A stretch of DNA of 64,000 nucleotides, from the NCBI GenBank assembly GCA_041659285.1, contig JBAZYO010000002.1, forward strand, positions 310,001 to 374,000. Direction: 5' to 3'. The stretch is from Vicinamibacterales bacterium (lineage in GTDB: Bacteria; Acidobacteriota; Vicinamibacteria; Vicinamibacterales; UBA2999). The notes under the pieces are model-generated. The model saw nothing but the letters and a program-made list of their open reading frames with translations. It had not been told where the DNA came from and did no database searches. Positions 6,484 to 14,847 of the stretch are shown piece by piece. Made by a program: the position numbers and the translations under genes. Numbering within the stretch: the stretch's first letter is position 1; each line of letters begins with the position of its first letter.

Positions 6484-9400
6484 ATGTCATTCCTGAAGGG
6501 ACGTAGCCAACGTGACGTCGCCTCACATCCGTTGCCCAAATCGTCGACACACGATCCAGGCGCAACTGGCGAGGCTCATGACTTCAACGTCATTCTTGGG
6601 CATCTGCGTCGATCAACGCTAGACGAGTCAGTTGATCCTTCGGCGCTGACGACCGTCATCGGCCCGCCTGTGAGTTTCCTGCGCGTGATCAGAGTTCCAA
6701 GACGAGTTGATGATCACGGGCGCTCAATCCCTGCGGACACAAGTCGGCAACGCCTTTTGTTGACCGCCCTTCACGGGCTGACGTTGCCAATTGTGTTGCG
6801 AGTCGAATCACGAGCCGGAGAGCTTCACATCGGGATTGGCGTCTCCCCACTTGCGCCCCCCGGAGTGCTCGAGCGACTCATGACGGGTCAGTTCCCCGGT
6901 AGTCAGTTCGCACCGATGGACCTCCCAGCGCTCCCAACTAGCGCGTCTGCGGCACTGTTGGTTGGGACTCTCCAGTCGCTAACGCAGACCACACTCCACG
7001 AATCGCCGGATATCGGTTTATTGGCGACCGCGTTGCGTGGGCGAGACTGGGGACTGACAGTAACGCTGGCTCCCATCTCCCGGCTCGAAACAGTGCGTCG
7101 GGTAATGACCATGACATCGCAGTCGCGCGAATGGTCAGTTCATGTTCGTGAGGGACTCGACGCGTCAGTTCAAGCAGGCCAGACGGTCACCAAAGCGACT
7201 CGTCGTGAGCGAGTGGACAGGCAGGCGCAGCTGGCCGTCGAGTGGCTGGAGATCGTCCTAGCCCGCACGACAACTGGTGAGAGTGAAGGCCTATGGGAGT
7301 GGAGTGGCGTCCTTTGGGCGCCAGACGAGGACACCCTCAACGTGACCGCGGCGTTGTCGCAAGGACTCCTGGGCGGTCCCGGAGGACTTCCTGAACCGCT
7401 GAGAGCGTTACAGCTCCCAAGAACCCTCGATCTGCAATCGGCGGCTGAAGGACGGACGAGGTTCATGCTTGGTGACCAGGCGCTGGTCACGCCACTACCG
7501 TCCAGCAACCTTGCCACGCTTTTCAGATTCCCTTGCGAGTCGATCCCGGGCTTCTCTGCAGTGCCGTCCGCAGGGTTCGCAACGGCAACGACAACCGCCA
7601 TTCGCAATCCTGAACGTTCCTGTACGCTCGGACAGGTTCTGGACCGCGGCACTCGGACTGATCACAACTTGGTCATTGCACTTGATGAACTTGCCTCGCA
7701 CACATTAGTAGCTGGGATGACCGGGGCGGGAAAGACCAACACTTGCATGGCGCTCCTCCGGGAGTGCGTACGAAACCGGATACCTTTCTTGGTAATCGAG
7801 CCTGCCAAGATGGAGTACCGCACTCTCTTGCGCGATAAGGAACTCGGGAGCGCGCTGCAAATATTCACGCTGGGTGATGAAGTCACTTCGCCTTTCAGAC
7901 TGAACCCGTTCATTTGCCCAGATGGCTACTCCGTCTCGACACACCTTGACTCGCTCAAGTCGGTATTCACGAGTAGCTTCTCGATGTACGGACCGATGCC
8001 GCACATCCTCGAAGAAGCGATCCTCAGAGTGTATGAAAAACGGGGTTGGGATCTCGCGAGAAACACGAACCGGAACGAGAGGATCGTCGCGCGCCATCTG
8101 CTCTTTCCGACCCTAGGAGAGTTACTCGACGAAATCGATCCTGTTGTCGCCGCCATCGGCTACGCGCAGGAACTTACCATGGACATCCGTGGCGCTCTCA
8201 AGACACGAATCAGGAGTCTTTTGGCCGGCGCCAAGGGCTTGATGCTCGGGGGCATTCGGTCGACGCCGCTTGAGTTATTGGTCAGTCATCCCACTGTGCT
8301 CGAACTCGGCGCCCTCGGTGACGATCAGGAAAAATCTCTACTTATGGGACTCCTCTTGATCGGCATCTATGAGCATAGGCAGGTGCATGGTTCAGTGGGT
8401 GGTCGATTGGCACATGTCACACTGATCGAAGAAGCACACCGAATACTTAAGAATGTGAACACGACAGCCACGAACCCCGAGGTGGGCAATGTCACGGGGA
8501 AGGCTGTCGACACGTTCAACAACATCCTCTCGGAAATCAGGGGATATGGAGAAGGACTCATTATCGCCGAGCAGATTCCGGCCAAGCTCTCACCGGATGC
8601 GATCAAGAACACCGGGCTGAAGCTGGTCCATCGCCTGCAGGCCGCCGACGATCGAACAGTGGTAGGAGACACGATGGTGCTCTCTGCGTTCCAGAAACAG
8701 GAGCTCGCGCGCCTGCCCGCTCTGACAGCGGTAGCATTTGGCGCAGGCCTGGCGGAAGCTGTTGTTATCGAAGTAGCCGAGAGCAAACCAGAATTCATCA
8801 ACGGCTTCGCACCTGTGTCCAACAACGAGGTTGCGATGGCGGCACGAAGCTTTCAATCTGAGCATCGTGACGCGCTGGAGCGCTTCCCAGCTTGCATCTC
8901 GTGCCCAACCAAGTGCGACCGAACGCAGGAAGTTGCGGACATTCTCGACGACCCCGTTTCAATTCGATACCGCGCATTTAGCAGGCTACTTCTGGCCTGG
9001 ACGCTTGGAGCTCGACCTGATGAGGAGGCAGTTACGAGTCTTCCGGGACGCCCTGAGGGCGGGGATGCCTACTGCATTGGCGCTCATTTGGTGCATCGTT
9101 ACTTTCGTGAAAGAGCGCACTTTTATCGACTCACGCCAATTGAGCGCGCGGCGATTGAGCGTGACCTTGCTCTTGCCGCCATCGGCGGTAATTGGAAGAG
9201 TCTGACAGCAGAGGCGTTCCGTCACGTTTGGTTGACCTACCTTGAACGGAAAGCCGCCGATCAACAAAACAGTTGCACAGACTGTCGTCATCCGTTCTGT
9301 TACGGCTACGAAATGGACGGCTCGCTGGCAGATCTCGCACGACTGGATCGGTTTAGCAAGATCGAGACTGACGCCGAATGTCGGGCGTTTCTGGCGACCC

Positions 9401-9540
9401 TGGCGGCCGAATCTATTGGCGCTCGAGTGACCAGCCTCCAAGAGCGGCTAGGCTACTGTTTCTTCATCCGGCGTTATTCCGAGCTCGGAGGAACACACGT
9501 GGATGGAAACTACAACCGGCTAATGGAGGCCAGGCCATGA
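6484..9540 (+). CDS. HerA/FtsK-clade P-loop ATPase with C-terminal cysteine clusters
   Basis: The 1018-residue protein has a HerA-type ATPase core: Walker A GMTGAGKT at 411-418 (K417), followed by FLVIEPAKMEY as in DUF87/HerA proteins, Walker B TLIEEAHR at 646-653 (E649/E650) and a sensor stretch IIAEQIPAKL. Such ATPases form hexamers that pump or translocate DNA. Residues 1-390 are an unidentified N-terminal region with mixed alpha/beta character. The C-terminal 250 residues hold two cysteine clusters, C804-x2-C807-x3-C811 and C931-x2-C934-x4-C939, which could bind zinc or an Fe-S cluster. It starts 4 bp after the OB-like gene and its stop overlaps the next start by ATGA. No nuclease gene (NurA, SIR2, HNH) is seen beside it, unlike many HerA defence pairs. 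Confidence 0.88.
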   Translation: MSFLKGRSQRDVASHPLPKSSTHDPGATGEAHDFNVILGHLRRSTLDESVDPSALTTVIGPPVSFLRVIRVPRRVDDHGRSIPADTSRQRLLLTALHGLTLPIVLRVESRAGELHIGIGVSPLAPPGVLERLMTGQFPGSQFAPMDLPALPTSASAALLVGTLQSLTQTTLHESPDIGLLATALRGRDWGLTVTLAPISRLETVRRVMTMTSQSREWSVHVREGLDASVQAGQTVTKATRRERVDRQAQLAVEWLEIVLARTTTGESEGLWEWSGVLWAPDEDTLNVTAALSQGLLGGPGGLPEPLRALQLPRTLDLQSAAEGRTRFMLGDQALVTPLPSSNLATLFRFPCESIPGFSAVPSAGFATATTTAIRNPERSCTLGQVLDRGTRTDHNLVIALDELASHTLVAGMTGAGKTNTCMALLRECVRNRIPFLVIEPAKMEYRTLLRDKELGSALQIFTLGDEVTSPFRLNPFICPDGYSVSTHLDSLKSVFTSSFSMYGPMPHILEEAILRVYEKRGWDLARNTNRNERIVARHLLFPTLGELLDEIDPVVAAIGYAQELTMDIRGALKTRIRSLLAGAKGLMLGGIRSTPLELLVSHPTVLELGALGDDQEKSLLMGLLLIGIYEHRQVHGSVGGRLAHVTLIEEAHRILKNVNTTATNPEVGNVTGKAVDTFNNILSEIRGYGEGLIIAEQIPAKLSPDAIKNTGLKLVHRLQAADDRTVVGDTMVLSAFQKQELARLPALTAVAFGAGLAEAVVIEVAESKPEFINGFAPVSNNEVAMAARSFQSEHRDALERFPACISCPTKCDRTQEVADILDDPVSIRYRAFSRLLLAWTLGARPDEEAVTSLPGRPEGGDAYCIGAHLVHRYFRERAHFYRLTPIERAAIERDLALAAIGGNWKSLTAEAFRHVWLTYLERKAADQQNSCTDCRHPFCYGYEMDGSLADLARLDRFSKIETDAECRAFLATLAAESIGARVTSLQERLGYCFFIRRYSELGGTHVDGNYNRLMEARP

Positions 9541-10007
9541 GCAACGACGCCCGACGCGACTCGGAGCACAAGAACGAACGAGGCGATCCCGGCAGACGAC
9601 GCGAAGAAATCGACCAGCGCACCCGAGAGAGCGCAGACAAGCTTGTTGCCAAAGAACCGCAAACAGCTTCCGAAGCGAAACCGAGAAAAGGCCCAGAGTC
9701 TCTGCCCAGGTTGTCCAGCTCAGAGCACTTTCAGCGCCTCGACAGAATCTCGGAGAGGAGTTCAATGCGGCAGCGACCAGAATTCGATCCAGCTCGTGAG
9801 CAACAACTCGAAGATATTGAGATTCGGACAAGTCCCGTCGCTTTCTTAAGGCGCCAGGATCATGCAGGACTCGATAAAGGCACCATCCGGCTTGTCGAGC
9901 ACTCGCTTGGCGCGCACGGCATTGAAGGACCTGATGATCTCCGCGCCACCGGCGTGGATGATACGTGGGGCATATGGAACTCGAAGGCCAAATCGAAGGA
10001 TCAATGA
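9537..10007 (+). CDS. charged hypothetical protein coupled to HerA-like ATPase (156 aa)
   Basis: The ATG at 9537 overlaps the HerA stop (ATGA), which fixes the start despite a longer open frame upstream. The first 100 residues are very hydrophilic, rich in Arg, Glu and Asp, and probably disordered or helical. The last 50 form a more ordered part with GLDKGTIRLVEHSL, GPDDLRATG and DTWGIW. No cysteines or membrane helices are present. The tight coupling suggests a stoichiometric partner of the ATPase; biochemical role unknown. Confidence 0.7.
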   Translation: MSNDARRDSEHKNERGDPGRRREEIDQRTRESADKLVAKEPQTASEAKPRKGPESLPRLSSSEHFQRLDRISERSSMRQRPEFDPAREQQLEDIEIRTSPVAFLRRQDHAGLDKGTIRLVEHSLGAHGIEGPDDLRATGVDDTWGIWNSKAKSKDQ

Positions 10008-10483
10008 CGGAGAGCCTAGTCGGTCCGATTCTTGCGCTGCTAATCGCAGCTTGGGGATTCTCCATCATGCTGCGGCCCTTCGTCGGAGGCGGTGGCAGGC
10101 GTGACGCAAGCGGGTACCCCTACCAGCGTCGAAGCTCCGGCTTCTTCGGTCGGTTCTTTCTCGCGTTTGTCTTCAGCGTAGCCTTGCCGGTCGTTTGGTG
10201 GACGGTCGCGCTGGTTGGTCGAATGTACCAACGCACATTCGTAGTGTTCACGGAATTCCTCACTGGCGTTCACGACTGGAACACTTACCGCACATCATCG
10301 CTAAAGTATGCCGGCGCTACCTTTGCCTTTCTGGGATTCAACGGACTATTGTTTTTGGTACTGAGCTTGGTTGCTTCGAGCCTCGCTGGAGGGAACGTGT
10401 CGGCAGCGCAGTTGGTCGTGGTCTTGGCAAGTAGCGCCGGGTGTGGTCTCGTGGCGCGCACGGCAATGCGACGGATGCCCTAG
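10004..10483 (+). CDS. multi-pass membrane protein (159 aa)
   Basis: I take the ATG at 10004, which overlaps the previous stop as ATGA; an upstream ATG at 9965 would give a long overlap. Hydrophobic helices are visible around residues 8-24, 45-70, 105-122 and 128-148, with a glycine/arginine-rich loop (GGGGRRDASGYPY) after the first. It should be an inner-membrane protein with four helices. It may tether the HerA-like ATPase complex to the membrane, but only co-operonic position supports that. I do not recognise a family. Confidence 0.7.
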   Translation: MTESLVGPILALLIAAWGFSIMLRPFVGGGGRRDASGYPYQRRSSGFFGRFFLAFVFSVALPVVWWTVALVGRMYQRTFVVFTEFLTGVHDWNTYRTSSLKYAGATFAFLGFNGLLFLVLSLVASSLAGGNVSAAQLVVVLASSAGCGLVARTAMRRMP

Positions 10484-10485
10484 GA

Positions 10486-10659
10486 TTGAAACGGTTTGAA
10501 TTCGGTGCACTAGCTCGTCTCGTAACTCGTATGCCGCTTTGGACTCGGCGAAGCCTTCGCACAGCCGTGGCCGTCCTGGTCCTCCCGGCTGCGATGCTAA
10601 TAGGCGTTCTGTTGACTAGTTACAGGCTTGAGTTTATGGCCGTTGCAAGCTGGCTCTAG
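10486..10659 (+). CDS. small single-span membrane protein (57 aa)
   Basis: It starts at TTG 10486, two bases after the previous stop. An internal ATG at 10531 would give 42 residues. Both versions contain a basic segment (WTRRSLRT) followed by one clear membrane helix (VAVLVLPAAMLIGVLLTSY). The short distance from the preceding membrane protein and agreement in topology make it believable as part of the same operon. There is no motif for a function. Confidence 0.5.
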   Translation: MKRFEFGALARLVTRMPLWTRRSLRTAVAVLVLPAAMLIGVLLTSYRLEFMAVASWL

Positions 10660-10694
10660 GCGACCGTCGAACCTGTTCCCAAGGGAGAAAGGTA

Positions 10695-10937
10695 ATGATC
10701 GAGGCTTCTCCTTTCTGGTCGATACCACACACAATCCTTCGGAACCGGCCTTCGGAACCGGCCTTCCGAATCGCTGCTACTGCCGACACCCCTCGCGAGA
10801 CTGTTGCGGTTGTCAGCGCCGATTGCTCTGTAACCCTCTTGCGAGATCGCGAACTTGAAGTTCCACGGCTCGAGCTTGGCTGCGTTCCTGCAAGCCAGAA
10901 ACGGTTGCACTTGTGCGGCTCGCGATCCTCAACGTGA
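10695..10937 (+). CDS. doubtful small gene at the 3' end of the HerA operon (80 aa), overlaps the convergent radical-SAM gene
   Basis: GGGAGAAAGG ends 2 bp before the ATG at 10695, a strong ribosome site. The reading frame contains an exact 13-bp tandem duplication (10736-10748 and 10749-10761). With both copies the frame runs 125 bp into the convergent radical-SAM gene. With one copy it would end at TAA 10831-10833 and barely overlap. The product shows no motif or membrane helix. It may therefore be a frameshifted form of a shorter protein. Confidence 0.35.
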   Translation: MIEASPFWSIPHTILRNRPSEPAFRIAATADTPRETVAVVSADCSVTLLRDRELEVPRLELGCVPASQKRLHLCGSRSST

Positions 10938-11484
10938 CACCTCGGTTCAGCATCTCAGACTCCAAGTCTGCCACTGAGTAGCGAGCCGTGAGGCGGATGA
11001 TACGTTGATTTCTTGAGCCTCGCCATCGGAGCTCTGGGTTCGCAAGTTCACTCAGGAACGGACCGTCGACGAGGATATCCGACACGTCCAATAGCCGACG
11101 CGCCGCTTCATTCTCCGGCTGGTAGAACCATCGCATCGGATTACCACTGTAAAGCATCACCGAAAGCCCGAGTTCTCGAACGTAAGAGAGAAGAGGCTCC
11201 AGCGCCTTCGCCTGGTCCGTGGGCTCTCCACCAAGCACGGTGACGCCTTCAACGTCGCCCCAAGTCCCCACGGCGACCTGCCCGGCGATGACGGAAAGCT
11301 CCCGCATCTCCATGAGGGCGCCACCTTTCGCATTGAGGAAATGAGGGTTTAGGCATGTAGTGGTGCAGGGGCGTTGACAACCCTGCAGGAAGAGAAGCCA
11401 GCGAAGGCCGGGACCGCTGTCCTTCGAGAGAAGCGGCACGCTAAAGATGCTCGGCACTCGCAAGGGCGTTGTCACAGCGGGCAC
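10813..11484 (-). CDS. radical-SAM activase-like protein with CX3CX3C motif
   Basis: The 223-residue protein looks like the small 4Fe-4S radical-SAM family of anaerobic ribonucleotide-reductase and PFL activases: LLFLQGC at the end of strand 1, a GGEP motif at 85-88, and a short alpha/beta barrel. The cluster motif reads C36-Q-R-P-C40-T-T-T-C44, that is CX3CX3C instead of the usual CX3CX2C, followed by LNPH where relatives have xNPE. The bases on the minus strand around 11353-11383 leave no doubt about the reading. The start is GTG 11484, 61 bp after the AAA+ gene. As last gene of the fourteen-gene operon it may install a radical or modify a partner protein; substrate unknown. Its last 40 residues overlap an opposite frame. 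Confidence 0.8.
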   Translation of the reverse strand: MPAVTTPLRVPSIFSVPLLSKDSGPGLRWLLFLQGCQRPCTTTCLNPHFLNAKGGALMEMRELSVIAGQVAVGTWGDVEGVTVLGGEPTDQAKALEPLLSYVRELGLSVMLYSGNPMRWFYQPENEAARRLLDVSDILVDGPFLSELANPELRWRGSRNQRIIRLTARYSVADLESEMLNRGVTLRIASRTSATVSGLQERSQARAVELQVRDLARGLQSNRR

Positions 11485-11545
11485 ACAAGAAGAGCTTTGC
11501 TGTGGTTTCCGGAATCGGAGGAATCAGCCGCAATGCGACGGGCCA

Positions 11546-13561
11546 TCATTCTAGGGCCTCCCGCACGAGCGCGGTCACGTCAAAATATGCTGGCGCATTG
11601 CCCACTGTTACACCTGAACGCGCTAGGGCGCTCAACACTGCTGCGATCGGTCCTTCGTCTGATTGCAGTTTCTTTGCGAGCAAATCAGGAGTCCTTTCCG
11701 CGAGGCCAAGTCGTCGAATCTCACCGAGAAGCGGCTCACAGTGACAGAAGGTCACGCCAGACAGCTGATCTTCGATGACCCGACACAGCTTCCATCTCAC
11801 GAACTCCGTGACCTGCTCATCGTTGAGTTCCAGGATCTCGTACGCGCGGAACCGGCGCATGATCGCTCCCCTATCGGTCTCACTGACGCTAGCGGGCGGC
11901 CACGAGTCAAGATTTGCGGTAGCTACAAAAATCGTGTTCCACAGAGGAATCGGTTGATTCCCGTGCAACTGCGGTGTGCTGGCGGAATAAATCCGGTTCT
12001 GCACCAAACCGTAGATCGTCTTGACACCGTCGGCAAAGTTCTCAGGGTGGATTTCCTGAAATTCATCGAGGATGACGACGGCGTAACCTCGATTGCCAAC
12101 CAGATGTGCGCCAGCCGCGGTCAGCGTGTCGGAATTTTGGTAGCCGGGAGGTGCACCGAAAAACTGGGCCTGGAATTGCCACGTCGAACGAGTTTTTTGA
12201 CATTCGAACAGCAACGCGTCGTGGCCGAAGAGTAACGGGGCGATGGTCTCGCCAAAAAACGACTTGCCTCCGCCGCCCTTACCCCATAGAACAAGCGAAC
12301 TGTTCTGCTTCCATCGGGCTCGGACCTCGTTCGTCTCGAGCCGTGTCGGTTCAGTCTGGCAAAGCTTGCGCCGCCATCTAAGCTCGGCGAGAAAACCAGT
12401 CACCGCTTGGGTCTGCCTGGCGCCAAAGTACCTGCGGTCGAGGGCCGCTTCGATGGCCTCGACATCAACCTTGGCCCAAAATGCTGCGTCGATATCGAGC
12501 ACCGAGGTCGTGCGACTCGGTACTACCGGATTAGGCGCGCCGAAGCGAAGTCTGACTGGCTCTCCAGATGGACTGCGTCCTCGAAGTAATGCCCGAAGCG
12601 TCCGGCCAGGGAAAGCCGATTGACCCGTTTGCGCATCGCTGGGACAGCCGTCGATGCGTTCGAACCGAGCGTCACGGGCGCTGAACATGTCCCCCCATGG
12701 ATGGGGGCCGCCAGGAAATCGGATCACATGAATGTTGCGGCCGTTGTAGACGAACTGAGGCCAGTTTATTGCGCCTGACTGCTCGCGCTGAGCAGGTCGC
12801 TCTGGTAGTCCGTTGTTCATGAAAGCGTCAAGCTGTGCACCATTGCGGCTATAGAAGATCACATCGAGGCGAGACGTGGGCCTTAGGGATCTGCCGTTGA
12901 TCCAATCTTTCAGCCACATTAGATACTTGAGGGCTTCTCCAGAGAGTTGACTGTGACCTTCAATTACCTCCTGTGACGGGCGGTAATAGTTGAGTGAAGC
13001 CAACTCGACAAGCAAAAGTGCAGAGTGAGATTCGGTAGAGAGTCGCTCGACGATCTGCCGCAACTGTCTGAAGCGATTTGGAAATTTGGCACCCGATTCT
13101 GCGAGCAATTGCACTGGAAACATGGTTTCATTAGAAGCGTCGGGCTCTGCCCAACGTTTACGTCTCGGCGACGGCCGGCTGGCGTCGTCAGGCGTAAGGT
13201 CCCTACGCTGCTTCGCAGGGCGCCGGTACCACCACGTCTCCCAGTTCTCTCCGTGTTTCAGCGAGCCACCAGTCGGCGTGCGAAGCGAGATGACCTCTTC
13301 CTCGGGCTTATCGAGCGGATCGACGCCGATGCCAGCGTTAACAACCACAATCTCCTCGTAGCGGCGCCCTCCGTCCGGGCGTGTGCCACCGAGCATGAGC
13401 AAGAGCGCCTCCAGCAGTGACAGTGCCGGCGCCCGCGAGATACCTGCGTAAAAGTGATGAGCGCTGGCGACGTCGACCGGGCCGACAAGAACCACCGCAC
13501 CTCCGCCAGTGCAACGGTCTAGTAGGTCAGCAATCTCTGGTCGGAATGGTCCAGTCGTCAC
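11546..13561 (-). CDS. ClpB-class (Hsp100) AAA+ ATPase with novel N-terminal region
   Basis: Residues about 375-640 match the second ATPase domain of ClpB/ClpA proteins: YFGARQTQAV (the VGQD position), Walker A GKGGGGKS at 427-434, the pore-loop segment GAPPGYQN (GYVG in ClpB), Walker B VVILDEFQ (D499, E500), EIHPENF as in EKAHPDVF, and a sensor-like TANLDS. Hsp100 proteins thread and unfold polypeptides. Only one good P-loop is present. The first 370 residues replace ClpB's N and D1 domains by a domain I do not recognise (VVLVGPVDVASAHHF at its start, probably Rossmann-like). The GTG start overlaps the upstream stop (GTGA). In the operon it follows two long coiled-coil proteins, which could serve as adaptor or substrate. 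Confidence 0.85.
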   Translation of the reverse strand: MTTGPFRPEIADLLDRCTGGGAVVLVGPVDVASAHHFYAGISRAPALSLLEALLLMLGGTRPDGGRRYEEIVVVNAGIGVDPLDKPEEEVISLRTPTGGSLKHGENWETWWYRRPAKQRRDLTPDDASRPSPRRKRWAEPDASNETMFPVQLLAESGAKFPNRFRQLRQIVERLSTESHSALLLVELASLNYYRPSQEVIEGHSQLSGEALKYLMWLKDWINGRSLRPTSRLDVIFYSRNGAQLDAFMNNGLPERPAQREQSGAINWPQFVYNGRNIHVIRFPGGPHPWGDMFSARDARFERIDGCPSDAQTGQSAFPGRTLRALLRGRSPSGEPVRLRFGAPNPVVPSRTTSVLDIDAAFWAKVDVEAIEAALDRRYFGARQTQAVTGFLAELRWRRKLCQTEPTRLETNEVRARWKQNSSLVLWGKGGGGKSFFGETIAPLLFGHDALLFECQKTRSTWQFQAQFFGAPPGYQNSDTLTAAGAHLVGNRGYAVVILDEFQEIHPENFADGVKTIYGLVQNRIYSASTPQLHGNQPIPLWNTIFVATANLDSWPPASVSETDRGAIMRRFRAYEILELNDEQVTEFVRWKLCRVIEDQLSGVTFCHCEPLLGEIRRLGLAERTPDLLAKKLQSDEGPIAAVLSALARSGVTVGNAPAYFDVTALVREALE

Positions 13562-14847
13562 TTGACCTGCTTCTTCGTAGCCTTATCTGACGCAACTGTG
13601 CCGCTCGTCGCTGCGCCGCGGTGGACATCTAGCGTCGGCTGCGCGTTCATCTTGATCAATCGAGGAATGGCTGCCGCCAAGCGCTTCGCGGCCTCTGCGC
13701 AGGTGCGCTGGTCGGCGTGACCATGGTGATGAATGTGCAATGAGCTGTCAATCCCTACAAGGCAGTCAACCTTTTCGCCCCCCATGGTTTCGAAGTGAAC
13801 CTCAATCGGTTGAAGCCCGAGAACTCCGGGGCGCTCGCCGACCTTCTTCAGTGGCTCGCCGATCACCTCACTCAGCTCGGATGCGAGATTGTTTCGGACA
13901 AGATTGAAGCGCGCGGTATCGAGCTTGTCGAAGTTCTTTACCTGACTCGTCAGCTCGACGATTCTGGGACTGATTTCGTCAAGGGCTCGCGCGATGTCGT
14001 CAAATCGCTGATCAACCGAATCGTATAGCCTCACCTGCGGAATCTCAGCCTCTATCCGCTTGAGTTCCCGCCACAGCGGAACATCGAGGGCCGAATCGCC
14101 CGTCCCGACAAGCTCTTTCCGATCTTCGTCTGAAAACTCTAGCAGCTGACGCAAGACCATGACCTCAGCCTGTAGCGCCTCTCGCAGTGCCTCAATTCGA
14201 GCTTCGCGCCAACGGAACTCTGCGACGAGCTCGCGGGCCATGTCCGAGGCTTCGCGCGCGATTACGATCGCCTCAGCATCGCTCACCGCATTCGCTCTGG
14301 CACGGAGGCTGCGCACTACATCGAGGTCGAGCCCGAGTTCGACGGCGCGATCATTCGAAATGACGGCGAGCGCATTTGCGGCAGAGGCAAGCAATTGGGC
14401 CGTTCTCTCTTTCTGCTCGGCCAGGCTCGCAGCTTCGTGACGCTCTTCGTCGGCTACCTTGGCGTCAACATAGCGTAGTTGATAGACTCGCTCGGCTTCG
14501 ATTCCATCGACTTGTTGGTCGAGCTCACGAAAGGACCGCTTCATGTCCTCGCGCACTCGAAGTTGTTTGTTCCTGATTGCACTGAAGGACTCCCGAGCAT
14601 CGGTTGATAGCCCACGTGTGTCCTCTTCAATTCTTGCGATGTCCCGATCCGCCTGCCTCATGGCACGTTCGACCACTTTTCGTTGGGCGTGTGCAGTGGC
14701 AAGACGACGTTCAACACTCGCGGAGTCGGCGTCCGGAATGCGAAGTTGATTAACCAGCGAGCGGAGACGCTGCTCGCGCCCGCCGTTCAGTGCCTCCTCG
14801 TATTCTGAGTACGAGTGATATGTCCGGCCATTCGTTTCCCAACTCAT
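13558..14847 (-). CDS. long coiled-coil protein with His-rich C-terminal segment (429 aa)
   Basis: Most of residues 20-330 are heptad-rich and strongly charged (many Arg/Glu, e.g. RQADRDIARIEEDTRG), so a long coiled coil is expected. A small C-terminal domain follows with VHFETMGGEKVDCLVGIDS and SLHIHHHGH, which could bind a metal. The tail is basic (KATKKQVK). The ATG overlaps the upstream stop by ATGA and the stop overlaps the AAA+ start by GTGA, so it is translated with both neighbours. I do not recognise a family; a scaffold or adaptor for the ClpB-class ATPase is inference. Confidence 0.75.
   Translation of the reverse strand: MSWETNGRTYHSYSEYEEALNGGREQRLRSLVNQLRIPDADSASVERRLATAHAQRKVVERAMRQADRDIARIEEDTRGLSTDARESFSAIRNKQLRVREDMKRSFRELDQQVDGIEAERVYQLRYVDAKVADEERHEAASLAEQKERTAQLLASAANALAVISNDRAVELGLDLDVVRSLRARANAVSDAEAIVIAREASDMARELVAEFRWREARIEALREALQAEVMVLRQLLEFSDEDRKELVGTGDSALDVPLWRELKRIEAEIPQVRLYDSVDQRFDDIARALDEISPRIVELTSQVKNFDKLDTARFNLVRNNLASELSEVIGEPLKKVGERPGVLGLQPIEVHFETMGGEKVDCLVGIDSSLHIHHHGHADQRTCAEAAKRLAAAIPRLIKMNAQPTLDVHRGAATSGTVASDKATKKQVK

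Noticed and set aside
11472..11549. 25-codon frame between the AAA+ and radical-SAM genes, starting with an ATGA overlap
   Set aside because: Too short to judge, no motif, and it overlaps the GTG start of the radical-SAM gene.
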